A stretch of DNA of 64,000 nucleotides. It comes from CALFUK01 sp964450495. Its GTDB lineage: Bacteria > Bacteroidota > Bacteroidia > Chitinophagales > Saprospiraceae. How positions within the stretch are numbered: the stretch's first letter is position 1; every line of letters begins with the position of its first letter. The translations under genes and the position numbers were made by a program. Shown here one piece after another: positions 1-11,300 of this stretch. Location: assembly GCA_964450495.1 (NCBI GenBank), contig CAYVFU010000012.1, positions 5,278-69,277 on the forward strand. Direction: 5' to 3'. Under the pieces are notes generated by a model. That model made no database searches, was not told the DNA's origin, and saw only the letters and a list, made by a program, of their open reading frames with translations.

Positions 1-1335
1 AACAACTTCTTCGAGAGATCGTGTATCTCTTTGGATGAAATTGACCACTTTACTGATAGAAGCCTCAACACCTGCTAACAATTGCTCTCTTGCAACAGCA
101 TCATCACCTGATTTTGCTGCCATTTCTGCTCTGTAGAAATTAACAAATGAAGAAGGCATCAATGGGTGTATTCCTTGACCTAATGCACCGTCAATACCCA
201 GATTCTGAGTTTGAATAAATGATTCATTATCAAATTTTCCACCTACAGGGTAAACACCATATCTAGTACGGATATCACCATCTGGCGGTATACCATTACC
301 ATTAGCATGATCTCTACCGTAATATCCATCAGTTAAACTACCAACACAGTAAGGCATTTCTGGATTACAATTTAGATAGTGCTGAGGAGTTTGTTCAGGA
401 TCTGGTAAAACAGAATTAATACAATCAAATCTGTTGATATTATCCAATGGAATAGACGGTACTTGTCTGTAAAAATATCCTCTAATTCTAGGATCAACAG
501 TCTCCTTTGAGTCATTCATGGCCCACATAAACCAATTAGATAAATAAGCTCCATCTGAAGCTTCATAATGATCTGCATACAATGGGTGACGTGAATCTGG
601 ATTTGCTCTACTTGCACCATATTCTATTTGGAAATCACTGCTTGCATCACTAATAAAATTATCAGCAGCAATAATCGCATTGAATCCTGCGACATCATTT
701 GTTGCAGCAGCAATTCTCAATAAGAGAGAATTGGCAGCTCTTATCCAGTTTCCTGAATTACCACCGTAAAAAACATCAATGGTAGGAGCAGCAGCGGTAT
801 TAGCTTCAAGATCTGCAATACCTGATGTCAAAAGGTCTCTCGCAATTGCGTAAACTTCTTCACCTGACTGTGCTGCCGGACTCAAATTGTCAATACCCAT
901 TCCAGCAGAAGAAAATGGTACATTACCAAATAAATCTACTAATGTGGTTAAGACATATGAAATCATGATTTTTGATGTACCAACATGCTGTAACTGCGCT
1001 GTAGGTGTTGCAATATCAATGACTGCATTTGCATCTGGTAAAAAGTCTGAATAGGCTTGATTCCAAATGTTGTCAAAATTTATAGGACTAAATGCTGTTT
1101 CGTACACATTACCAGCAGTGAACGCTCTCTGTCTTGACAATTGCATTGTGAAAAACTGAGGAGCAGATACAAATTCTGCAAATTCGAATTGTACGCTATT
1201 ATATAAGGACTCTAAATCCGCATTCTCAGGAGCAATAGCATTTGGACTATCTAATAAGTCTAATTCTAATACTTCTTCGCAAGAATAAAACATCACACAG
1301 AATCCTAAAATTACTATCGATAGTAACTTTTTCAT
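1..1335 (-). CDS. SusD/RagB-like outer-membrane nutrient-binding lipoprotein, C-terminus cut by the window edge
   Basis: Reading the minus strand from the ATG at 1335 gives 445 uninterrupted codons that run off the left edge. The protein starts MKKLLSIVILGFCVMFYSCE, a lipoprotein signal peptide with Cys 19 at the cleavage site. The following sequence is typical of the SusD/RagB family: an early helical stretch with a FDNIWNQAYSDF-like segment, then GNSGNWIRAANSLLLRIA, the TPR-like core shared by SusD proteins. SusD lids bind glycans or peptides at the cell surface and close over a SusC channel. The gene follows the SusC gene on the same strand with a 34-nt gap, the normal SusC-SusD order. The substrate cannot be told from the sequence because no enzyme genes of a utilisation locus are visible beside it. 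The family call is secure; the end of the gene lies outside the window. Confidence 0.93.
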   Translation of the reverse strand, partial: MKKLLSIVILGFCVMFYSCEEVLELDLLDSPNAIAPENADLESLYNSVQFEFAEFVSAPQFFTMQLSRQRAFTAGNVYETAFSPINFDNIWNQAYSDFLPDANAVIDIATPTAQLQHVGTSKIMISYVLTTLVDLFGNVPFSSAGMGIDNLSPAAQSGEEVYAIARDLLTSGIADLEANTAAAPTIDVFYGGNSGNWIRAANSLLLRIAAATNDVAGFNAIIAADNFISDASSDFQIEYGASRANPDSRHPLYADHYEASDGAYLSNWFMWAMNDSKETVDPRIRGYFYRQVPSIPLDNINRFDCINSVLPDPEQTPQHYLNCNPEMPYCVGSLTDGYYGRDHANGNGIPPDGDIRTRYGVYPVGGKFDNESFIQTQNLGIDGALGQGIHPLMPSSFVNFYRAEMAAKSGDDAVAREQLLAGVEASISKVVNFIQRDTRSLEEVV

Positions 1336-1369
1336 ATTATGAAATTCGTTTTAATTAATTAATAAGTTT

Positions 1370-4300
1370 TTAGAATGTTAATGAAAGGTTTACACCTACT
1401 CTTTTAGCAGTAGGACCTGTAACGAAATCGATACCACGGCCATTACCTACACCAACACTAAGTACTTCTGGATCAAAATTTATTCCTGTAGGGAAATTGA
1501 TTGCATTGAACCATAAGTTTTCTCCGATCAAGGTAATCGACGCACTTCCTATTGGAACGTTAGTCAATAATGAAGAAGGTAATTTATAACTTAATGATAC
1601 TTCTCTCAATCTTACATTAGTACCATCAAATATTTGACCTTCTCTTGGTCCGAAGAAACCTTCAAAGAATGCATCACCTGCAAAAATTTGAATGTTGTTA
1701 GCTGAACCATCAGCAAATGAACCTGGAAGAATAAACGGTAAGAATCTATCAAATTCTGTATCTATCGTATTTCCACGAGCTAAGTTTTGAGCCGCACTAA
1801 TTGATAGGATGTCGCCACCTTTGGTGTAGTTCCAATTCACAAATAATGATAATCCTTTGAAACTTAATGTACTTAAGTAAGAAATGTTGTAATCAGGATT
1901 TGGATCACCAATGATTCCAATGTCTTGACTTTCAACATAAAAACCTTGACCATTTACTAAAGGTACTCCTCCTACTCTTTCAAATTGACTTCCTTGAATT
2001 GCTGAGAAAGGCTCTCCTTCGATAGCAAAGTTTCCTAAATCAGTAAAACCTGCAATAGGTACTTGATCGACACCATCAGCAATTTTGTTTACTGTATTTT
2101 CATTAGCAGTAAAGTTCAATGCTAAATCCCATTGTACAGCTTTTGCAATTGGAGTTAATGTCAAACCTAATTCAACACCTTCGTTAGTTACCTCTGCTGC
2201 ATTAATTGTTGTATTTCTAAATCCAATTGCTGGATCTGTATCTAAATCAACAATCAAATCACTAGATTCTTTTCTGTATAATGATAAATCAATACCAAAT
2301 CTGTTATCCCAGAATCTTGACTCTATACCCAACTCAATCTCCGTATGACTTTCGTTCATAAGATTTGCGTTACCAAGTCTGTTAGATACAAAGTTTGTAT
2401 TTGCAATTGTACCATCAGCTGTAGTAAACGTTCTTGTGTTCGTACCTAATACAGTTCTTGTTTGGTATGGATCAGGATAACCAGCTGAAGTACCAATACC
2501 TGCTCTGATCTTCAAGTAATTAAGGATACCACCATCAGTCAATGATGGAAGTGCATCAGTAGGTATGAAAGACACATTCAAACTAGGATAGAAAACTGAT
2601 CTGTTCTCTTGCTCTAGAGTTGACGTCCAGTCATTTCTAGCTTGCAATTGAACGTATAAGTAATTGTTGTAACCTAATGTTACAGAACCCAATACACCCA
2701 ATAGATTTTCAAAAATATCAAATGAGAAAGGGTTACTTTCTATGAAATTTTGGTGTGTAGCAAGATCAAAAACAAACTGCTGTGAACTAACTACACCATC
2801 GCTTCTTTGTATCTCTCTTCTTGCGTTAGCACCAACAAAACCACTTAAGTTAAGTGATTCAGTTAAATCATAGTCATAGTTCAACGTAGCTAATAAATCA
2901 GTAATCTTATTAATATAAGATACTGTAGTATAACTACCATCAGGTCTTTGTTGTCCACCTTTATTAATCAAAGATGAATTATCCTGAGAATATTGATCTG
3001 CACTAAATCTCGTGTTTACACTAAGACCATCAGTTAAGTCGAATGATACGTTTGCAGAACCAATAAATCGATTAATGCCTTCTCTTTGCTCTGTGTTATT
3101 TAACGTCCAAAGCGGGTGTGTAATTTGACTTGTTTGTCTGTAATACGTTTGTGAACCATCTAGCTCACTCTGGAAAGGAAGTCCAAACACATCAATACTT
3201 CTTGGTGTATAAAGTACATCAGAGAAAATTGATACAGCGTCACCACCAAATGTACCTGAACCAAATCCAGGAGCTGCAGGTGGAGATAATCTATCAGAAG
3301 TAATGTAGTTAAATACACCATTGATTCTGATGCCGTTAGCTAACTCAGTACCAGCACCTAATGAAAGATTGTGCTTAGTGTAATTATTACTACTTGAGCC
3401 ATCAGCTAAATCTGGAGTAAAACCTTCTTCATCTAAATATGAATATGAAGCTTTAAATGAAGCTCCATTACCTAAAGTCTTAGAAACATTGATATTCGTA
3501 TTGGTATTGATCCCAGACTCGAAGAAGTTTTCGGCACTTTGGAAAGGTCTATATTCATACGTATCAAATGATTGACTTGGGTGTTGATCTTGGAAGTTTT
3601 GACCTGTTGTGTAAGGGTGAGCTAATTGCACAATACCATTTTCAACACCTCTGAAACTACTTCCATAGAAGTTAGGATCAAGGTTATCAAAAGCAGGACC
3701 CCAGTTCGAAAAGAACCAGCCGAAACTTCCTGAGAAACCATTACCGTAAGTATTTTGGTAATCAGGTAAATTTGCAACAGATGTTGAACTAACACTTTGG
3801 TTGACACTTACTTCAAAGCCTTTGTCTCTGTCAAGGTCAATGTCTCCAGTTTTAGTTGTTACTAATACAACACCATTACGACCTTGCTCACCGTATAGTA
3901 CAGTTGCGCTTAATCCTTTAAGGATGCTTATTTCAGCAATGTTATTAGGATCTAAATCTAAGAATCTACTTGAAGCAGAACTTGATCCATTAACAAAGCC
4001 TTCGTTTGTGTTTGTACTCGTATTCAATGGAACTCCATCAACAACAAAAAGTGGTTGATTAGAGCCAGAGATGGATGAAAATCCACGAATGACAATACTT
4101 GTACCAGAACCGGCTAAACCTGAAGTTGATGTGATATCCACACCAGTGGTTTTTCCTCTAAGTACACGGGCAACATCAGACTCGGGTCTGTTTGCTATTT
4201 GTTCGGTAGCAATTGTAGAAACACCATAACCAAGTGCTTTCTTTTCTTTCTTGATACCAAGACCAGTTACAACAATCTCGTCAAGAAGCTCACCTTCTGA

Positions 4301-4579
4301 CATAGCTATTGTAACATTGTTAAGACCAAAGATATTGACATCCTGATCGGTAAAACCTGTGTAAGTCACAGATAAAGTCTGAGCATCGTTAGGCACTTCT
4401 AATGAGAAGCTACCGTCAATGTCAGTAATTGTTCCTGCAGTCGTTCCACTAACAAGTACGTTAGCACCAATAAGTGCTTCGCCACTTGTGTCGGTAATGA
4501 CACCAGTTACTGTTCTTTGTGCTATTGTGGCTCCAACAACAAAAAGAAACATGAATAAAAGTAATGAGAGTTTTTTCAT
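1370..4579 (-). CDS. SusC/RagA-family TonB-dependent receptor
   Basis: A protein of 1069 residues with a signal peptide ending ...VVGATIAQ. It continues with a carboxypeptidase-D regulatory-like beta domain (about residues 22-95, containing GVITDTSGEALIGANVLV and DIDGSFSLEVP), the TonB-linked family motif ELLDEIVVTGLGIKKEKK near 95-110, a plug domain (about 115-245, with QPLFVVDGVPL and GVVLVTTKTG), and a long beta-barrel ending in an aromatic residue (NLSLTF). These are the hallmarks of SusC/RagA porins that import oligosaccharides or peptides with TonB energy. It is first in a minus-strand pair with the SusD-like gene. A clear TAnnTTTG promoter was not found in the 489-nt upstream gap. Length and domain order match the family. 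Confidence 0.96.
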   Translation of the reverse strand: MKKLSLLLFMFLFVVGATIAQRTVTGVITDTSGEALIGANVLVSGTTAGTITDIDGSFSLEVPNDAQTLSVTYTGFTDQDVNIFGLNNVTIAMSEGELLDEIVVTGLGIKKEKKALGYGVSTIATEQIANRPESDVARVLRGKTTGVDITSTSGLAGSGTSIVIRGFSSISGSNQPLFVVDGVPLNTSTNTNEGFVNGSSSASSRFLDLDPNNIAEISILKGLSATVLYGEQGRNGVVLVTTKTGDIDLDRDKGFEVSVNQSVSSTSVANLPDYQNTYGNGFSGSFGWFFSNWGPAFDNLDPNFYGSSFRGVENGIVQLAHPYTTGQNFQDQHPSQSFDTYEYRPFQSAENFFESGINTNTNINVSKTLGNGASFKASYSYLDEEGFTPDLADGSSSNNYTKHNLSLGAGTELANGIRINGVFNYITSDRLSPPAAPGFGSGTFGGDAVSIFSDVLYTPRSIDVFGLPFQSELDGSQTYYRQTSQITHPLWTLNNTEQREGINRFIGSANVSFDLTDGLSVNTRFSADQYSQDNSSLINKGGQQRPDGSYTTVSYINKITDLLATLNYDYDLTESLNLSGFVGANARREIQRSDGVVSSQQFVFDLATHQNFIESNPFSFDIFENLLGVLGSVTLGYNNYLYVQLQARNDWTSTLEQENRSVFYPSLNVSFIPTDALPSLTDGGILNYLKIRAGIGTSAGYPDPYQTRTVLGTNTRTFTTADGTIANTNFVSNRLGNANLMNESHTEIELGIESRFWDNRFGIDLSLYRKESSDLIVDLDTDPAIGFRNTTINAAEVTNEGVELGLTLTPIAKAVQWDLALNFTANENTVNKIADGVDQVPIAGFTDLGNFAIEGEPFSAIQGSQFERVGGVPLVNGQGFYVESQDIGIIGDPNPDYNISYLSTLSFKGLSLFVNWNYTKGGDILSISAAQNLARGNTIDTEFDRFLPFILPGSFADGSANNIQIFAGDAFFEGFFGPREGQIFDGTNVRLREVSLSYKLPSSLLTNVPIGSASITLIGENLWFNAINFPTGINFDPEVLSVGVGNGRGIDFVTGPTAKRVGVNLSLTF

Positions 4580-5068
4580 ACAATTTGGTTTAATTTCTTA
4601 AAAAACTATTCGCCAGTGCGCGAAGGTAATTAATTGTTATGCATTTTTAGTGAAGTTATTAATAGATTTTTAACTGATCAATAATACAGACCAGCACTAA
4701 AAACAGCTTAAAAACTCATCGATTGACCGTTTCGCTGCCTATTTGTTACTATTTTCTTAATATTTTACACAAGTCGATGGAATTCATTAAGAAAAATTTA
4801 CAATTGTAAAGTTATTTGGAAATTATCCTAAAGAAGACCTAATGCCCACATTAAGAGACCGTTAAGTCATGAATGTTGCTTTGATTTATTGATAATCACC
4901 GAAATAGAAGGGAAGAATTAGAGAATTAACATTCTATACTAGTAGAAATTTGATAAAATCACTCTATCTAAGACCATTATTTCTGAATTTTAATGAGCGC
5001 TTACCGTTCTAAGCTTAACTTCATAAGATCTTCTCAACTCTCTTACTGTTTGTTTAATTGAAGGGTAA
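4580..5068. other. Gene-free AT-rich gap upstream of susC
   Basis: 489 nt lie between the SusC start and the stop of the metalloprotease gene. Close to the SusC start there is a short inverted repeat (TTCGC at 4609-4613, GCGAA at 4620-4624) that could form a small hairpin in the leader. No exact TAnnTTTG box was found on the minus strand and no credible ORF was seen. The region presumably holds the susCD promoter, but I cannot place it. Confidence 0.5.
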
Positions 5069-7528
5069 CTATCTGGATATAATGAGTTTTCTAGAGGAAT
5101 TACCTTCAGTAGAGGCAATTTGTATAATATACACACCTGATGGTAAAGATCCAGTATTGTAACTCCTTTGGAATGACGACAGTCCATTAATCGCATCTTG
5201 CCAAATCAATCTTCCGTCAGAGGATAAAAAGTTTAATTGACCTTTAATTGGTTCTTTAATGTCCACATTTATAGAAACTGACTGATCTGCGTAAGACGGA
5301 TTTGGATAAATTTTAAATTCTTCCAACAATTCTTCTTCTAACACAGAGGATCCTGTTTGGATTTCTAAGTTATCTATTGCCCATCCCCATCCTGTAGCGA
5401 AAGGATCAGAAAAGAGTCGGAATCTGATAAACACTTCATCACCGGGAAAGAAATCACCGGTTTCGGTCATATCAATACGTCTAGATCTGAATTGTGTAGG
5501 ACGTCCACTGTCTTCCCGATCATAAACGAATCTCCACACGTTCTGATCATTTGCGTCATAACCATCTAATAGTGCAGTCCAGTTTTCATCGCCTGGTTTT
5601 TGGGCTTCTACAATGACATAGTCCCAAAATTGGGTATCGCAATTAGAACCATCGCAGCTAGTTCCAGTTTCTCCTGGTTCTACAATGACAATTTCGTCAA
5701 AGACTATTGTAGGGTCGGTATTACTGATTCGTATCAACTGTGATAACTGGTATGTAAAGTTTAGTGTATTGCCTTGTCCCGCGTTTTGATATGGATGTTC
5801 GCTATGTATAGCGGGAGACTCAAAACCGTCTACTTGGATGATGTCAAAACCAACACCAGTAAAGTCGGAGGTAGCTTCATCAAAGGTATTTATATATTGA
5901 CCGATTGCGCCTCCAACAGCTTGAACATCTATAGTGTAAAAGTCATCTTCCAAAGGCAATTGACCTTCATTGCGGTTATTGCTATTATCAAGTATGATGA
6001 TTTTATAAAGCAACTCATCCGCGCTAGAAAAGTTGCCAGTGACAGTGACTTGGTAAAATTCACCAAAGTCATCCTCCATCAATACAAATGCAGTTGTATC
6101 CAATTGCCCGTTTTGGCTAACAACTACTGATAACGTGGATAGATCTACGCCAGTAAAGAAGTCTTGGAACTCGTTGATTTCTAAGGTGAATTGGCTGTCT
6201 GATTCTCTAATGGTTGTCAGTGGTATATGGCCTGATAACACAGGTGCCTCTGTATCAGGTCCCATAATGAATTCATAAAATTGATCAGGTGCCGTTTTAG
6301 GTGTTGTTGTAATGGTGCCATCTGCGCCAACAACCTCAAAATAATATTGAAACGTCGCAAATTCATTAGCAGCTGCAATTGAAAACAAATAGTCATCTGT
6401 TGCTGCATCAAAAGCTACAACATCTGTATTGTCTTCTGTTTGAAAAGTGTCTCGTGAAAAATGAAAGATTATTTCAGTTGGAACAACATCTGAATCTGAT
6501 CGAAACTTACCACTAAGTTCATAATCTTCTGAGGCGTCCTCGTTAAAAAATTCTTCTGGACTATGAATGATATTTGTTGTCTCCCAGCCCATATCTGCTA
6601 ACATATCTGACACAATTCCTGGTTCATAATTTATATCTCCTCCATTTATGGCAGGCGACATTAATCGACTTGGGGTGTTTCTGTATGTGCCTAAATCCAA
6701 ATGTGATATACTTGATCCAGGATTATATATAGTAGGTGCATGTATGATTGCATCAGGTTCTATGAGTCTAGGACTTCTGAACCGAAGTCTATTACTTGTT
6801 AACTGATCTCCTAATTCGATCGAATTATTTGGAAAATCTTCTAGTAAACTATTGCCTTCAATATTTTGTAAAAACATTCCATAAATATCTTGCTGTAAGA
6901 ATCCAATTCCTGAATCATCCACAAATGCAGCAGTAGAGAAACCTAACCCATGTATGACTTCGTGCAATAGGACTGTTGCCAAGTCTGATCTACTACCAAT
7001 ATTTGGATTATTTGGTTCTATGCTGAAATTTACGGCTTGATTACTATTTATCCTTATAATTATATCTGGTTCACCTACTTGATTCAGGTCACTCTCTGCT
7101 AGTTTTTCTGCGAGAGATATGGGATATACAGTGTTTAAAAATTCAGCACCTGCAAAGTTGACCGCAAAAGACCCTGGTCTCGCATCGGCTAATGTTACTC
7201 CTCCACCTTCAGATGTGCCTAAATCAGTATACTGAATACTGACATGAATTGGTATTTCAGACGATATAAACCGAGTTAGCTGGTCAAAAACAAATTCAAC
7301 TGTCGTGATAAAAGCATCAGGAACATCAATGTAGTTGGGAATAAATTCTGCAGTAGCTACACCCTTTTTATTCTTAAAAGGTATCGGGTTATGGGGTGCA
7401 TGGGATTTCTCTCCAGAATGCGGACATGAAATAATATCATCTTCAGTCGACTCCCAGACACGAAATTTTTGTGCCGATAGCTGTGTGAAAAGAAAAATGA
7501 AAATAAAAATTTGGAGGAACCGGATCAT
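5069..7528 (-). CDS. Secreted zinc metalloprotease-like protein with T9SS C-terminal sorting domain
   Basis: Start chosen at the ATG at 7528 (MIRFLQIFIFIFLFTQLSAQ, a clear signal peptide); a GTG two codons upstream is less likely. The protein has 819 residues. Around residues 188-192 it carries HEVIHGLGF, an HExxH zinc-protease motif. The third ligand of the metzincin pattern HExxHxxGxxH is absent (the next position is Thr), so the clan is uncertain. A middle region (about 330-540) looks like repeated beta domains. A jelly-roll-like segment (about 550-730) contains Cys and Trp residues and the phrase GWGWAIDNLEIQ. The last 80 residues (FKIYPNPS ... GVYIIQI ... KLIISR) form a typical type A T9SS sorting domain. 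Predicted role: an exported, probably surface-anchored or released peptidase. No partner gene is obvious; it reads toward susC but is separated by 489 nt. Confidence 0.85.
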   Translation of the reverse strand: MIRFLQIFIFIFLFTQLSAQKFRVWESTEDDIISCPHSGEKSHAPHNPIPFKNKKGVATAEFIPNYIDVPDAFITTVEFVFDQLTRFISSEIPIHVSIQYTDLGTSEGGGVTLADARPGSFAVNFAGAEFLNTVYPISLAEKLAESDLNQVGEPDIIIRINSNQAVNFSIEPNNPNIGSRSDLATVLLHEVIHGLGFSTAAFVDDSGIGFLQQDIYGMFLQNIEGNSLLEDFPNNSIELGDQLTSNRLRFRSPRLIEPDAIIHAPTIYNPGSSISHLDLGTYRNTPSRLMSPAINGGDINYEPGIVSDMLADMGWETTNIIHSPEEFFNEDASEDYELSGKFRSDSDVVPTEIIFHFSRDTFQTEDNTDVVAFDAATDDYLFSIAAANEFATFQYYFEVVGADGTITTTPKTAPDQFYEFIMGPDTEAPVLSGHIPLTTIRESDSQFTLEINEFQDFFTGVDLSTLSVVVSQNGQLDTTAFVLMEDDFGEFYQVTVTGNFSSADELLYKIIILDNSNNRNEGQLPLEDDFYTIDVQAVGGAIGQYINTFDEATSDFTGVGFDIIQVDGFESPAIHSEHPYQNAGQGNTLNFTYQLSQLIRISNTDPTIVFDEIVIVEPGETGTSCDGSNCDTQFWDYVIVEAQKPGDENWTALLDGYDANDQNVWRFVYDREDSGRPTQFRSRRIDMTETGDFFPGDEVFIRFRLFSDPFATGWGWAIDNLEIQTGSSVLEEELLEEFKIYPNPSYADQSVSINVDIKEPIKGQLNFLSSDGRLIWQDAINGLSSFQRSYNTGSLPSGVYIIQIASTEGNSSRKLIISR

Positions 7529-7603
7529 TAACACTGGATTTGTGGTTATTTAACTCAAAATTGAAGCAGTTTGTTTGATATAATGAGTAAAACTGCACCA
7601 AGA

Positions 7604-8317
7604 TTATGTTAAGAGTCGCTTATACAACTGAATTGTATTCTTTATACCATAATATAGCGCATCTGATATTAATGCATGTCCTATTGAAACTTCCAATAGT
7701 CCACTAATTGAGCTTGCATAAAATTTCAGGTTATTGAGATTCAAATCATGCCCAGCATTAATGCCCAAGCCTAATTCGTTGGCTTTTTTACTAGCAGTTA
7801 TATGATCCGCTATAGAAGCGTTAGAATCTTGGATATATGTCCTCGCAAAGGTCCCAGTGTAAAATTCTATCCTATCTGTACCAGTTTCCTTTGCATAACT
7901 GACTAAATCTGCATCTGGGTTGAGAAACAGACTGACACGAATGCCTTTGGAGTGCAATCTTGCTATAATTTCTTTTAAAAAGTCAGCGTGCTCCATGGTA
8001 TTCCAGCCTTCATTTGACGTTAAAACTCCTGGAGGGTCTGGAACAAGTGTGCATTGGTGCGGCATGGTATTCTCCACTAAAGAAAGAAATCTTTCATTCG
8101 GATAGCCTTCTATATTGAGTTCTGTTTTGACGACTTCTTTCAATTTTGGTAGATCGTCATAGCGCACGTGCCTTTCATCTGGTCTTGGATGAACGGTAAT
8201 CCCTTCTGCACCATATTCTTCGCAATCAACAGCAAATTGAACAAGATCTGGAAGGTTTTCTCCTCGAGCATTTCGAATTAATGCAACCTTGTTTATGTTA
8301 ACGCTAAGTTTTGTCAT
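7604..8317 (-). CDS. pdxJ: Pyridoxine 5'-phosphate synthase
   Basis: A protein of 237 residues, the usual PdxJ length. PdxJ condenses 1-deoxy-D-xylulose 5-phosphate with 3-amino-2-oxopropyl phosphate to make pyridoxine 5'-phosphate in the DXP-dependent vitamin B6 route; it is a cytoplasmic TIM barrel. Visible family motifs: the N-terminal strand LSVNINKVALIRNARG, then GAEGITVHPRPDERHV (phosphate and substrate contacts), NIEGYP with the conserved Glu, and GLGINAGHDLNLNNL near the C-terminus. The start ATG overlaps the stop of the upstream large lipoprotein gene by 4 nt (ATGA at 8314-8317), so the two are translationally coupled on one minus-strand transcript. No other B6 gene is in the window. 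Confidence 0.97.
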   Translation of the reverse strand: MTKLSVNINKVALIRNARGENLPDLVQFAVDCEEYGAEGITVHPRPDERHVRYDDLPKLKEVVKTELNIEGYPNERFLSLVENTMPHQCTLVPDPPGVLTSNEGWNTMEHADFLKEIIARLHSKGIRVSLFLNPDADLVSYAKETGTDRIEFYTGTFARTYIQDSNASIADHITASKKANELGLGINAGHDLNLNNLKFYASSISGLLEVSIGHALISDALYYGIKNTIQLYKRLLT

Positions 8318-11300
8318 TGTTGAAATTTAATGATTTGTAATAAACCTTGGTTTTTTCCTGCAATTAAAATTTGAGTATCATTCTCGAGCGTTATCCTTAC
8401 TAAAGATTTTACATCTCCCGTAACATTTAAACCAGATTTATTTAAGGACATTGCTTGATAATTACCTGTTGCATTTGCTAATAAAACAAGACCACTTCCA
8501 CTGTCAAGTCTGGGTGTCTCTACTTCTGTCTGATAAATATTTCCAGCTATTAAAATATCTTTTACACCATCTTGGTTAACATCCATTTCTGTTGAAGTAA
8601 GAATCGGAAATTCTTGGGCTTCTATGGGTAACGGTTTTATTTCAAATCCGCTTGGATTATTTATTAATACTATTGATTTAAAATCATTTACTTCACGTTC
8701 GTAAGCATCATCAATTTTAGAACCATAAACATCAATTAAAGACGCGTTTGCAAAGCCTTCATAGCTAGGGTATTTCTCCTTAATAAATGGCATTTGTTGA
8801 GACGAACATTCCTTGCCTCTTAGTGGCACATATTCGTCTTTATATTTATTACTTAATACAACATCATGTGAACCATTTTCATCAAAATCTGAAGCAAATA
8901 TTTTAAATGGTTTTTCTGCTGTAGCTTTATACTTTGAATTTAATCCAAGGTTACCAATAATATAATCTGGTCGACCATCTTGATTAGCATCGGTTTCTAA
9001 AATGGAATACCACCATCCCGTTTGATCCAATAAATCATTTTGCAATTCTAGTTTACCATTTTTATTCTCAAATAAACCAATACCAGACCATTCACCAACA
9101 GCAATAATGTCTTGATCGCCGTCACCATCATAATCAGTTACTACAGCATCGTTGATAATACCAAAGGCTTCACATCCGTCACAATATTTATCAGTTTCTA
9201 ATTTTAGAAATTTATCACTCCAAGAATATATGACAGCAGGTGCATGCACAGGATATTTTTGTGGTAAAATTCTATTTGCAATAAATAATTCCATTTTGCC
9301 ATCTCCATCTATATCCAAAGAAAGTGCTTTTGAAGTATGGACATCAGAATTTTCCAACTCCGGCTGTACACTTCTTGTAAATCCACCTTTGCCATCATTC
9401 AAATACAATCTATTTTGGTAATACCCTTGTCCTTGCTCAAATGCATTGCCACCCGAAGTAATTAATAAATCGTGATCACCATCGAAATCAATATCTATCG
9501 GTGTTATATGAGCATCCTCATAGATGTCATCTCTTGAGAAAGCAGAAATTTCTTTTTTAGTAAACTTGGATTCTTTTTGAATAAATAAGCTTGTTGCAAA
9601 ACCAGAAGAACCACCGACAATTACATCTTCATTTCCATCATTATTGGCATCAAATACAGCCAATTGAGGGCCTAATGTTGATTGGCGCATTGGCAATAAA
9701 ATCTCTTTTTCAAAATCATCAAATGAATTTTCTTGATGAAAATAATTTAGTCCAAAAGTGGCATTTGACGCTGTTGTAAATACAGGATTTATTTCATCAT
9801 CTTTATTTGCAATCGCATTGTTTTTTGATACTAATATGGTTTGGTTTATCCCAACATTTTCTTGTGTTTGAACAGTCCCGTCAGCCCACTCAATTTTGAG
9901 AGTACTGATTTCTGATTCATCTCCAAGACCTAAAATTATTTCTGGCGTCACTGAGCTTCTATATCCTCTAACTCGTTTAGATTCTCCAATAAATTTTTTG
10001 CCAGAATTTGACACTGCAGTTACTCTAGCAAAACTTGATTCCGGATCATTATTAAATTTTATTTTCAGGAAGTTATTACCTATTTGAACGGCGTTGTTTT
10101 CATACAACATAGCTTGCTGATCAATGTTATTAATGATTAAGTCTAAATCGCCATCATTATCAAAATCTGCATGCGCAGCACCATTGGAAAAACTTGGTGA
10201 ATTAAAGCCCCAGTCTTCGGTAGCATTTTGAAGTTCGAGACCACCCTTATTTGAGTACATTAAGTTAGGTAATTTACCTTCTGGAATAGAGGCATATAAT
10301 TCTTGCTTTACATTTAATGGAACACGGCCGTTATATTTTTGTTTGGCTTCAATAACGTCCAATTTGAAATCATTATCTAAACCATATTTTCGATAGCCAT
10401 TTGTGATAAATACATCTTTATTTCCATCTAAATCATAATCCTGAATAAGCACAGCCCAAGACCAATCTGACTTAGCTATTCCAGCCAACTGTGATAAATT
10501 TTTAAAGGTATTATCACCCTTATTAACCATTAAAGAATTGAACATATATTGATGGTGGAAACGCAATTTATTAACAAGCATGTCAAATTGCCGAACATCC
10601 ATAGAAGCCATCAATGTCTTGGACCTGACATGGTCATTTGCAGCCATATCTAGAACAAAAATATCGTTGTATCCATCTTGGTCAATATCCTCAATGTCAA
10701 CGCCCATTCCAAACATAGATATTTGTTGTGTCCGTTTCTTTATTTCATCTTTGAACGTGCCATCACCTTGATTTATATACATGGCATCAGGCAAGTAATA
10801 ATCGTTTGCTACGTAGATATCCAAATTAGAGTCTCCATTAATATCAGCTACTGCCAATCCCAATCCAAAACTAGGTTTTGATATACCAGATTCGATACCA
10901 ACATCACTAAACGTCCCTCCGTCATTTCTATACAATCTGCTGAGGCTCATTCGACTATCGTTTTCGTTACTTGCCAAACGACGAAGAAAAGCCACTGGAT
11001 CGTAACCATAAAGAATAGACTCATTCATCACAAAGCAATCTAAATCTCCATCTTTGTCCATGTCAAAAAATGCAGATTGTGTAGAAATGCCAGCATCTGC
11101 TAAACCATATTCGGAAGCTTTTTCTGAAAATGTTAAATCTCCATTATTGATAAACAGGAGATTTTTTCGTTTACTTTCTTCATGAGGTCCTCCTTGTGAA
11201 ATATAGATGTCGGAGAATCCATCGCTATTCACGTCTGCAATTGAGACTCCATTTGACCATGCTTTGCCGATATTTATACCAGATTGTTCAGAAATATCTT

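Noticed and set aside
2085..2348. Plus-strand ORF inside susC (and similar antisense ORFs in topA, hexosaminidase and other genes)
   Set aside because: These are shadows of strongly recognised genes on the opposite strand, with no start context or family signature.
4990..5196. 68-codon minus-strand ORF overlapping the end of the metalloprotease gene
   Set aside because: It is an out-of-frame reading of the T9SS domain region with no recognisable features.
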